From Armatimonadetes bacterium Uphvl-Ar1 (GTDB lineage Bacteria; Armatimonadota; Fimbriimonadia; Fimbriimonadales; Fimbriimonadaceae), in contig CP021423.1 of assembly GCA_002162075.1 (NCBI GenBank), positions 1,922,001 through 1,986,000 on the forward strand: a stretch of DNA of 64,000 nucleotides, in the 5' to 3' direction. Numbering within the stretch: the first letter of the stretch is position 1; each line of letters opens with the position of its first letter. A model generated the notes under the pieces. It ran no database searches and was not told the DNA's origin. It saw only the letters and a list, made by a program, of their open reading frames with translations. This document shows, in pieces, positions 17,191 to 24,261 of the stretch. Made by a program: the position numbers and the translations under genes.

Positions 17191-19260
17191 CTAATGCAAT
17201 TCCGCGTGGCTGTGCGCCGCCGCATGAGCTTTGATCAATGGTTCAGCCTCATGGGCCGGGACATCCGCATAACGAGCAAATTCCGAACGGAACATCCCGC
17301 GCCCTTTCGTCAACGAACGCAAATCAAGCGCATACCGCATCATCGTCGCCATCGGTACTTCCGCCATGATCCGGGTCTTCCCGGGCGAACACGGTTCCAT
17401 TCCTGACATATGACCTCGACGCGTATTCAGATCACCAACGACATCACCAACCGATTCATCCGGCACGTCCACCTCCACCTTCATGATCGGCTCCATCAGA
17501 ACAGGTTTCGCTTGATCAGTCGCCGCCCGAAACGCAAGCTGGCCTGCCATCTTGAACGCCGCCTCACTAGAATCAACATCGTGATAACTGCCATCGTAAA
17601 CCGTCGCTCTGATGTCCACCACCGGATAACCGGCGAGCGAGCCTTTTGTCATGGCTTCAATCACCCCCTTCTCCACAGCTGGGATATAGTTTTTGGGAAT
17701 TGCGCCGCCAACCACTTTGTTGACGAACTCAAATCCCGAACCAGGCGGCATTGGTTCCAATTCCAGCCAGCAATCGCCATACTGGCCCTTTCCGCCCGAC
17801 TGCCGCTTGAACTTCCCTTGCGATTTTGCCGACCCGCGAATCGTCTCACGGTAAGGCACCTTCGCCTCCCCGGTTTCAACTGAAACTCCAAATCGATTCT
17901 TCAATTTTTCAATCGTCGTATCAATATGAATATCGCCAAGTCCTTCGATCAATTCTTGATGCAATTCTGCATCGCGCGTGTATCGAAGTGTAGGATCTTC
18001 ATCGAGCAGACGCTCCATAGCTGAACCCAATTTATCTTCATCCGACTTTGAAACGGGCGTAATCGCAACTCGATAAACCGGATTGGGGAAGTCAGGCATC
18101 CACATTTTGACAGGCTTGTCCTTGCTACAGAGCGTGTCCCCGGTTCGAGTTTCCGAAAGCTTCGCGACGACGCAAATATCACCAGCGACAACCTTGTCAA
18201 TCGGCTCAGGATTCTTACCGTGCGGAGTCAGCAAGTTATGGACTCGCTCCATCTCGCCCGTTGTTGTATTGAGGACATGGTCGTCCGCTTTCAACGTCCC
18301 GGAGAACAACCGAATGTAATTCAACTTCCCAACATAAGGGTCAGCCGTGGTCTTGAAAACGTACGCAATCAACGGCCCGTCCGGATCTTCCTCATAGTGA
18401 ACGCCATTGATATCCATCGGTTTATAAACCGGTGATGGTAGCTCCCCGATGATCCGATCGAGCAAAGTCGCTACGCCAATTCCCGAATGCGCTGAACCCA
18501 GCAACACCGGAACAACCGCACCTTTTCTTGTCCCTTCGAGCAATCCATGTTCAACCTCATCGGGAGTAAGTTCCTGACCTTCCAAGAACTTCATCGCCAG
18601 TTCGTCATCCCCCTCGGCCGCCGCTTCCATCATTTTCTCATGGCGCTCATCTGCTTCGGCCCGCATCGAATCGGGAATGTCTTCAACAATCTCGCCGCGA
18701 TCCTTACCCTTGTAGACTTTCATTTGGACAAGATCAAGCACTCCACTGAAAGTCGCTTGCCGACCAATCGGGATCTGGACATTCACAATCCGCCGGCCGT
18801 ATCGCTGGTGGAGCGTATCAATCAACCCTTCGTAGTCTGCATTATCCCGCTCAAGTTTATTGATATAGATGCACTTCGCAAGTCCGTGCTTCTCCGCAAC
18901 TTCCCAGGCCAAATCAAATCCCACATCTAAATCCGCCTTTGCTTCGCAGACAAAAATGAACGAACCAACGACTTCCGCCACCGCGTTCAAATCTCCGGCA
19001 AAGTCGGGAAACCCCGGAACATCAATCAAGTTAATCTTGTGGTCGTGATATTCCAGCGGTGTGACGCTTGCATTAACGCTGATCTTCCGCCGAATCTCTA
19101 GCGGATCATAGTCGCTTTGCGTGTTTCCCGCTTCCACGGTTCCCACTCGGTCGGTCGCTCCGGCGGTAAAGAGCATATGTTCCACCAGCATCGTTTTGCC
19201 GGCACCGCCGTGGCCTACAATAGCCACGTTTCTGATTTTGTCGGGTGTGTATTGTTTCAC
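17191..19260 (-). CDS. Translation elongation factor G-like GTPase (EF-G2 type)
   Basis: 689 residues, full EF-G domain order I-V. GTPase motifs: G1 GHGGAGKT, G3 DVPGF, G4 NKLE; the domain IV region is intact (YGDCWLELEP, NKVVGGAIPKNYIPAVEKG, DGSYHDVDSSEAAFKMAG). Compared with canonical EF-G (GHVDHGKT, DTPGH, NKMD), the catalytic His of switch II is Phe and G4 is NKLE. This is the pattern of EF-G paralogues (FusA2/EF-G2), so it may not be the main translocase. It has its own terminator and no str-operon neighbours. Confidence 0.88.
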   Translation of the reverse strand: MKQYTPDKIRNVAIVGHGGAGKTMLVEHMLFTAGATDRVGTVEAGNTQSDYDPLEIRRKISVNASVTPLEYHDHKINLIDVPGFPDFAGDLNAVAEVVGSFIFVCEAKADLDVGFDLAWEVAEKHGLAKCIYINKLERDNADYEGLIDTLHQRYGRRIVNVQIPIGRQATFSGVLDLVQMKVYKGKDRGEIVEDIPDSMRAEADERHEKMMEAAAEGDDELAMKFLEGQELTPDEVEHGLLEGTRKGAVVPVLLGSAHSGIGVATLLDRIIGELPSPVYKPMDINGVHYEEDPDGPLIAYVFKTTADPYVGKLNYIRLFSGTLKADDHVLNTTTGEMERVHNLLTPHGKNPEPIDKVVAGDICVVAKLSETRTGDTLCSKDKPVKMWMPDFPNPVYRVAITPVSKSDEDKLGSAMERLLDEDPTLRYTRDAELHQELIEGLGDIHIDTTIEKLKNRFGVSVETGEAKVPYRETIRGSAKSQGKFKRQSGGKGQYGDCWLELEPMPPGSGFEFVNKVVGGAIPKNYIPAVEKGVIEAMTKGSLAGYPVVDIRATVYDGSYHDVDSSEAAFKMAGQLAFRAATDQAKPVLMEPIMKVEVDVPDESVGDVVGDLNTRRGHMSGMEPCSPGKTRIMAEVPMATMMRYALDLRSLTKGRGMFRSEFARYADVPAHEAEPLIKAHAAAHSHAELH

Positions 19261-19445
19261 TGATTCTTCCTCCGTTGGAAGGTCAGGCGCCCCCGCTTTA
19301 TGCGCAAGCGTCGAACCCTAACCTCAGCTTAACAAAGTCCGACTCTTTCGCCAAACATTTTCTTCAAATATTCAGATGAGAAAGACTTACCGTCCCCAGA
19401 GAAATCATAAAAGCAAAGCTGATTTCTCATACGTCTGTACAGTTA

Positions 19446-20396
19446 GTGTTCCCCTTCGTCTTCGCTTTGGTTCTGGCCCAAAACTCACCTCAACAATTCG
19501 GCGACCTGCTCATCCAAACTGCATATGAGTTCAAAGCCCAGCCCGAACAATCAAACTTTCGCGCCTGGGTCGCAGAGGTCAAAACCGCTTCGGGAGCCGT
19601 CACTCAAATCATCAGCATTGTCGAAACTGACCTCACCAAGCTCGAAAACAAACCCACCCCCCAACTCATCTGCGATCTCCACGACCGCGCAAACCGCACC
19701 CGACAAGGCTTCTCTGGCCAACTTTTCAAGACCGAACTCACCGAAATCAACGGGCTACCGATGGTCGTATTAGTCGGAAGTGCCCTCACTAGAGATGTCG
19801 CCCAACGCCCAATCAACACCTATCACGTGTCAGCTGCCCTGAGCACAGAATCCAAAGCGTACGAGATCACTTGGCTGACCTACAATGGCGGCGATGACTA
19901 CACAAACGCGATCAAAGCCGTTCGATCAGTTCAACTCAAATCAGACTCGATAACCCACACACCCAAGGCTCTCGTTGGCACCGTCGGCCCCTACACGCTT
20001 CTTGGCGCACCATTCAAATTTCTGCTCAACAAACCGGCATCAGCGAATACCGAAGTCCGCCCCTCCGATGGACAAACTGGACGATATATCGGGAGCATTT
20101 CCGAACCAGGATGGTACGCCACCGCCGAAATCGCACTTTATTCGGACAACCCCTCTCAAATCACCGCCGAGAGCCTCCTGACTGCCTTAGGCTACCAAGA
20201 ATGGCTTAAATCTGAACCTAAACCAATCGCAAAGTTGATAGATGGAATTCATGTTTTTGAGAATGTCAAGGTCAGCGACAAACGCCACGCTCGGATTGAT
20301 ATCGCGACTCAAGGAAAGTTCATCTGTGCCGTCATCGTGAGCGCAGATTCCGACAAACCCCTCCCAGACCGCAAGACCATCGCGCTCCTTCCCTAG
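19446..20396 (+). CDS. Putative exported protein of unknown function
   Basis: 316 residues from GTG 19446. A short hydrophobic start (MFPFVFALVLAQ) resembles a signal peptide with an AQ cleavage point. The rest alternates strands and helices with no catalytic motif I recognise; similarity between residues 20-160 and 175-310 (both start with an amphipathic 'GPYTLLG/FGDLLIQ' segment) might reflect an internal duplication. It lies just upstream of tRNA-Leu, outside the mobile element. Confidence 0.55.
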   Translation: MFPFVFALVLAQNSPQQFGDLLIQTAYEFKAQPEQSNFRAWVAEVKTASGAVTQIISIVETDLTKLENKPTPQLICDLHDRANRTRQGFSGQLFKTELTEINGLPMVVLVGSALTRDVAQRPINTYHVSAALSTESKAYEITWLTYNGGDDYTNAIKAVRSVQLKSDSITHTPKALVGTVGPYTLLGAPFKFLLNKPASANTEVRPSDGQTGRYIGSISEPGWYATAEIALYSDNPSQITAESLLTALGYQEWLKSEPKPIAKLIDGIHVFENVKVSDKRHARIDIATQGKFICAVIVSADSDKPLPDRKTIALLP

Positions 20397-20450
20397 CCCC
20401 AAAATTCAGTCGAAGTGCCGTGATCAAGCGGGTATATTTGAAACCCCTGT

Positions 20451-20537
20451 GCCCAGGTGGCGGAATTGGTAGACGCGCTAGTTTCAGGTACTAGTTCTCG
20501 CAAGGGAGTGAAGGTTCGAGTCCTTTCCTGGGCACCA
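20451..20537 (+). tRNA. tRNA-Leu (anticodon CAG)
   Basis: An 87-nt gene including encoded CCA. Acceptor GCCCAGG (20451-20457) pairs with CCTGGGC (20527-20533), discriminator A, CCA. The anticodon arm CTAGT-TTCAGGT-ACTAG gives CAG (leucine codon CUG). A long variable arm (TCTCGCAAGGGAG) is typical of tRNA-Leu, and the T arm contains GGTTCGAGTCC. Its 3' end is the insertion site of the following element, which leaves the gene intact. Confidence 0.96.
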
Positions 20538-20569
20538 TAAATCCGCTCTGGTTCAATTGAACCTACCGT

Positions 20570-21646
20570 CTAGGCCCTTGTAGCCCACTGTTCTGGGACA
20601 CAAACTGTAGAAACCTGATCCCAAAACCGATTCATCCACCGAATTTTTTGTTCGATTTTTACATGCGAATACCCATCAGTCGTAGACTGCGGAGCATGAC
20701 CAGCTAGAGCCATGACGACAGTTCGAGGTGCCTCGATGTCGTTGTCCATCAGCGATATAAATGTGTGGCGGAGCTCATGAGGCGACACTCTAGGCACTCC
20801 CGCAATGGTGCAAGCCTCAGTGAGCTTTTTCAAAATGAGCGTCGGCCTCAGAAAGCCACCGCTGTTGCTGTCTGAGCACACCCAGATACTGCTTCCTGAG
20901 TTGAATCCCAGTAGTTGATTGAGCAATCCGGACGGTAAAGGGATTTCTCTATAGCTATTCTCTGTTTTTAGCTTTGGCGATACGACTGCCCCACCACGGA
21001 GTTGCTGTACTTGCTGACGGATACTCAAGACGCCCCCTCGACTTATCGCACCTTTGGTAACGCCTAACGCCTCGCCACGCCTTAACCCGCAACATCCTGT
21101 GAGCAAGACAAATGGCCGGATAACTTCAGGTGATGCCTCAATAAGACGGCGCAGTTCATCGAGGGTCAGAACCGTCTTCTCCTCCCGTCGGGGCTCCCTC
21201 AGCCGAACAAACTCCGATGGATTACTCTGGATAAGTTCATCAGCAATCGCAAGACGCAGCACGCCAGAAAAAACAATCTTCATCTTAGAAACTGTCGTTG
21301 GCTTCAGAGTTACCGCCAGATCATTGAAGAACTGCTGGAGTTCCGCTCTCTTGATTTCACGAATATCATGATCACCAAATCTGGGGAGAACGTAGCGATC
21401 CATAGTCCATGCGATTTGGTTGAGCCAATTCTCACTTCGGTGCTTGACTGTCGGCAAATAGACTCTACTGTAGAAATCGAACAGCTTGTATTCTTGCTCA
21501 TTGGCGAACGATCCATACGCCAATCGTGTAGCCTCCTCAGGGCATTTTGCGTAGTATGTCTTTCGTTTTAGGGTACTCGGATCGACCCCCTTTGCAGCCC
21601 AGAGACCTGGGCGATTTTTGACTGGATATGCTGTAGGTAGCTTCAT
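20570..21646 (-). CDS. Tyrosine-recombinase integrase of the element
   Basis: 358 residues. A SAM-like core-binding domain lies at about residues 55-160. The catalytic set follows: Arg in TGCCGLRRGEAL, Lys in PKLKTENSYREIPL, HxxR in SPHELRHTF, His in MALAGHAPQST and the nucleophile Tyr in TDGYSHV. It reads towards tRNA-Leu, the usual polarity for tRNA-targeting elements, and should integrate at and excise from the 13-bp core. Its 5' part overlaps the excisionase-like gene by 110 bp. Confidence 0.93.
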   Translation of the reverse strand: MKLPTAYPVKNRPGLWAAKGVDPSTLKRKTYYAKCPEEATRLAYGSFANEQEYKLFDFYSRVYLPTVKHRSENWLNQIAWTMDRYVLPRFGDHDIREIKRAELQQFFNDLAVTLKPTTVSKMKIVFSGVLRLAIADELIQSNPSEFVRLREPRREEKTVLTLDELRRLIEASPEVIRPFVLLTGCCGLRRGEALGVTKGAISRGGVLSIRQQVQQLRGGAVVSPKLKTENSYREIPLPSGLLNQLLGFNSGSSIWVCSDSNSGGFLRPTLILKKLTEACTIAGVPRVSPHELRHTFISLMDNDIEAPRTVVMALAGHAPQSTTDGYSHVKIEQKIRWMNRFWDQVSTVCVPEQWATRA

Positions 21647-21863
21647 GTCGAACTCGTTTTACTGCTTCGTCTCTCTCGTTGCGAAGCCGACTCATGGCGA
21701 GGTCGAGGTCGTCATACGAATACCAGTTCTTGCGAACGACTGGTATATAACCACGACTTCTTAACTCTTTAAACATTGAATCGGAACAGCCCAAATAGAC
21801 ACATGCCCCATGCGCATCTGTACCTATGGGTTTTGGATCGTTATTGCTCATTTCGTTTTTCAC
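21537..21863 (-). CDS. Excisionase-like helix-turn-helix protein
   Basis: A 108-residue protein. Residues 15-60 (GACVYLGCSDSMFKELRSRG, IPVVRKNWYSYDDLDLAM) look like the winged MerR/Xis-type HTH_17 domain that reads a short motif and ends in a tyrosine-rich wing. A basic tail follows. It lies upstream of and overlaps the integrase, the usual xis-int order. The 110-bp overlap is long, so the true C-terminus could be shorter if a frameshift is present. Confidence 0.65.
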   Translation of the reverse strand: MKNEMSNNDPKPIGTDAHGACVYLGCSDSMFKELRSRGYIPVVRKNWYSYDDLDLAMSRLRNERDEAVKRVRHEATYSISSQKSPRSLGCKGGRSEYPKTKDILRKMP

Positions 21864-22069
21864 TCTTATCTTTCCTGAACAGTTCCAGCTGGAAACTATT
21901 CAATCCGTTCTCAATGCATTAATCAAGATGAAATTACATTTATCAAATACCAAAACAAAATGAGTTAGTGAAGTAGTAATTTCGCAGATAACTACAACCA
22001 GAGAAATTTCGAGTTAAATCTCTCAAAATTTGTGACAGAAATCCTACGAGTATTTCCGGCAAGTCAGAT

Positions 22070-22243
22070 TCAGCTACACAATCTAGCGAAAGACCACCGG
22101 AAAGTACTTGAAGGGGCCAGCGCCCAATCGAGCGCAACGTCTGCTTCGCGCACACCTCCGGCAACCGCCCCCGGATCAAACACGCCCGGCGTCCTGTTAC
22201 TCATTCCGTGCCCGGCATCCAGGCAAATTCGATCAAACGGCAT
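22070..22243 (-). pseudogene. Truncated N-acetylmuramoyl-L-alanine amidase fragment
   Basis: From ATG 22243 the frame reads MPFDRICLDAGHGMSNRTPG, then VFDPGAVAGGVREADVALDW. This matches the N-terminal zinc-binding part of the Amidase_3 protein encoded at 44982-45551 (CIDPGHGLGNRSKEVYDPGA, then GVSEADIVLAY). It ends after ~57 residues without the later His and Glu ligands, so it cannot be an active amidase. It is probably left over from a deletion or recombination at the integrase end of the element. Confidence 0.65.
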
Positions 22244-22335
22244 CTCGCTACTCTCGGATCCACCCGGCTTAAAAAGGTTCGGGCCGACCCTCGTCACCAT
22301 AGGAATCGGCCCACGCTCTCATGCACCTGGCTTCA

Positions 22336-22371
22336 ATAAAAAAGCCGGAGAACCAACTGGCTCACCGGCTT
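22336..22371 (-). terminator. Rho-independent terminator ending the element's replication-gene operon
   Basis: On the minus strand, AAGCCGG...CCGGCTT forms a stem with a loop of about 16 nt (22342-22371), followed by TTTTTTATT. It lies downstream of the minus-strand run 26768-22485 and upstream of the amidase fragment and xis-int, separating the two transcription units. Confidence 0.75.
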
Positions 22372-22484
22372 CTTCGGTCACTCACAATTTTAATGACCGT
22401 ACACCTATCATGCAACCCCCACCTACTCCTTGTCAACCCTCTCTGCAATTTTTTGCAAAAAAGACCCATTTTGAACCACCGCAG

Positions 22485-22736
22485 TCACTTCACCTCTTTA
22501 ACCGACTCCACCAACTTCTCCATCGCCACGACCATTCGATTCGTCGTGGTCGTGCCGCCAGCATCCACAAGCACCGCTTCCACCCCACTAACAGCCGGCC
22601 ACTTTTTACTTTGCTCGCTTAACCTATGCTCTACCCTGACCATTTGCAGATGCAACGCTTTCAGGTCAACGAGCAATCCGATCAAATCGCTTGCCTTCTC
22701 TCGCTCCCTTCTTTTGTTTACCATTACCTCTCTCAT
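22485..22736 (-). CDS. Small element protein, unknown function
   Basis: 83 residues. A helical N-terminus (NKRREREKASDLIGLLVDLKALHLQMVRVEHRLSEQ) looks coiled-coil-like, then VEAVLVDAGGTTTTNRMVVAMEKLVESVKEVK. Its ATG overlaps the previous stop (ATGA). No family recognised; it is last of the minus-strand replication-gene series. Confidence 0.55.
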   Translation of the reverse strand: MREVMVNKRREREKASDLIGLLVDLKALHLQMVRVEHRLSEQSKKWPAVSGVEAVLVDAGGTTTTNRMVVAMEKLVESVKEVK

Positions 22737-22924
22737 CCCTTCGCCTCCAACAACTGAATCAATCCATCCACCGCTTCTCGTGCCTTATGATACTCATCCT
22801 TCACCTGCAACGCGTTCATTGCTTCATACAGCCGCTCCGCCACCCGCTCGTCCGGCAAATCAGAGTAAACATTTTCCGCCAATCTCAACCCTGAACGCAT
22901 CTCCCTCTGCGCCCGGTCAATCAT
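22733..22924 (-). CDS. Small helical element protein, unknown function
   Basis: 63 residues from ATG 22924 (MIDRAQREMRSGLRLAENVY...), chosen because this ATG overlaps the upstream stop as ATGA. It is all-helical and charged (ERLYEAMNALQVKDEYHKAREAVDGLIQLLEAKG). No family recognised. It overlaps both neighbours by 4 bp. Confidence 0.55.
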   Translation of the reverse strand: MIDRAQREMRSGLRLAENVYSDLPDERVAERLYEAMNALQVKDEYHKAREAVDGLIQLLEAKG

Positions 22925-23121
22925 TCCGACGCGGCATCCCACCAAGGCACTTCCCATCCATCTGAGGTGTAGTATCTTGTTTCTGGTTCATGCGCACAAG
23001 TTGCGTCACAGCATCTCGGGCAAAGAATCTCGGCTACGTCGGCGCGTTTAGGGTCACCTATTTCCCTTTGTGCTTTTTTCTCTTTCCGGCATCGAGGGCA
23101 TCGAATCAGAATCTTACTCAC
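22921..23121 (-). CDS. Small zinc-ribbon protein
   Basis: 66 residues from GTG 23121, which overlaps the preceding TGA (GTGA). Two cysteine pairs, IRCPRCRKEKK and ILCPRCCDATC, form a probable zinc ribbon, followed by an aromatic acidic end (GWEVPWWDAASE). Such proteins are common in phage and satellite genomes. Specific role unknown. Confidence 0.6.
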   Translation of the reverse strand: MSKILIRCPRCRKEKKAQREIGDPKRADVAEILCPRCCDATCAHEPETRYYTSDGWEVPWWDAASE

Positions 23122-23621
23122 GGACGCCACCCCGCCGCCATCGCCGCCCGCCGATCCACCTCTGTCATCTGCCCATAACCCGGCAACTCCAACGCCACCG
23201 GCTTCGCCACCGCCGACCGTGCCCGATCCATCACCGACCAATCCACATCCTCCGCCAGCGACACCCGCACCTTCCCCCGAAAATCACGCCACATCTCGCC
23301 CGCCAGCCACGCAAGGCCCATCGCCCAAGCCTTATCCTTCCCGCACACCTGGCGCGCATACTCCTCCACCGTCAAAATCCCCCGCACAAACAGGCCGTCC
23401 GCGACCTTTCGCACCAGCGGCGTCTCACTATCCAGCAACCGCTCGATATGCAAGTACCGCTCCGCACTTTGCGGTAACCCACTTCCGTTCCGAGCCGTAC
23501 CCCCCGAGCGAAAATCACTCACCGGATACCCCACCCCACCATCACGACGGAACGCGACCACCGCGCCCCAATCTTCCAAGTACCGATCAACGTCATCTTT
23601 GCCTATTCTGATTCTCTGCAT
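23118..23621 (-). CDS. Element protein of unknown function
   Basis: 167 residues: MQRIRIGKDDVDRYLEDWGA, then YLHIERLLDSETPLVRKVADGLF, WAMGLAWLAGEMWRDFRGKVRVSLAEDVDW. Its helical, phage-like composition matches no family I recognise. The ATG lies 18 bp inside the end of the upstream (frame-corrected) gene. Confidence 0.55.
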   Translation of the reverse strand: MQRIRIGKDDVDRYLEDWGAVVAFRRDGGVGYPVSDFRSGGTARNGSGLPQSAERYLHIERLLDSETPLVRKVADGLFVRGILTVEEYARQVCGKDKAWAMGLAWLAGEMWRDFRGKVRVSLAEDVDWSVMDRARSAVAKPVALELPGYGQMTEVDRRAAMAAGWRP

Positions 23622-23958
23622 GGGAACATCTCCTTCACCGTCGCCCTCAACGCATCACCCATCAACACATCATCAACTCGGCGAAGCGGCAAATAACCCG
23701 CCTCGACCAAAACCTTCCGCGTCGCCTCCGCAAGCTCGCGCCGCCACACTTCCCCCGACCCTCACACGCAAACCGCTGCATCTCCGCCACCCGCATCTCC
23801 GCCGAACGCCGCGCATCCGAATCCGGACGACCCCTCAACCAAAACTCCAAACCCAAACCCACCCGCATCAACTCCCGATCAAAGTCACTCACCACCATAA
23901 CCCCCGAAGCCAAGGGCATCTGAGATGCCACGTTTCGCTCCCAAGCCTTACCCACCAA
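23603..23958 (-). CDS. Element protein of unknown function, frameshifted at a C5 run
   Basis: The N-terminal frame (GTG 23958, MVGKAWERNVAS...) reads to RFACEGRG and then degenerates into an Arg/Ser-rich tail. Adding one base to the homopolymer at 23752-23756 switches to a clean frame, EVWRRELAEATRKVLVEAGY, then VDDVLMGDALRATVKEMFPC, ending at TAG 23603. That stop overlaps the next ATG, as elsewhere in this operon. The corrected protein has ~118 residues, helical, family unknown. Confidence 0.55.
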
Positions 23959-23978
23959 GCACCCCCAAACAAACAGAA

Positions 23979-24261
23979 GTGACGACCTGGTGACGACCTA
24001 AGCTGAACCAAGAGTGACGACCTGGTGACGACCTCAAAAACCCACAAATAGATTCAAAGTGACGACCGTGACGACCTTTCTTGCGTTCTTTGCGCATACG
24101 CGCAAGCGTGTACGCGCATCTACGCGCGCGCGCGCCCCCCCGCCCCCGCATAAAAGCCCCCCCAAGGTCGTCACGGTCGTCACTTGAACCTAAAATCACC
24201 AAACAAGGTCGGCACCAGGTCGTCACTTTGAACGTTCGCATAGTCGTCACCAGGTCGTCAC
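23979..24261. other. Candidate replication origin: mirror-symmetric GTGACGACC iterons
   Basis: Twelve copies of the 9-mer GTGACGACC are arranged in six pairs. Left, top strand: 23979/23990, 24014/24025, 24059/24068. Right, bottom strand: 24166/24175, 24207/24218, 24242/24253. Ten are exact; 24207 and 24242 differ by one base. Within-pair spacing is 11, 11, 9 | 9, 11, 11, so the two halves form a ~98-bp inverted array around an 89-bp spacer of alternating GC and C-rich DNA (24077-24165). It abuts the primase-helicase stop codon. P4-type satellites have an iteron origin read by their primase-helicase, which makes a replication origin the best reading. Confidence 0.7.

Noticed and set aside
23979-24261. 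CRISPR-like array
   Set aside because: Repeats are 9 bp, paired and in opposite orientations in the two halves, without uniform ~30-bp spacers or cas genes. Fits iterons instead.
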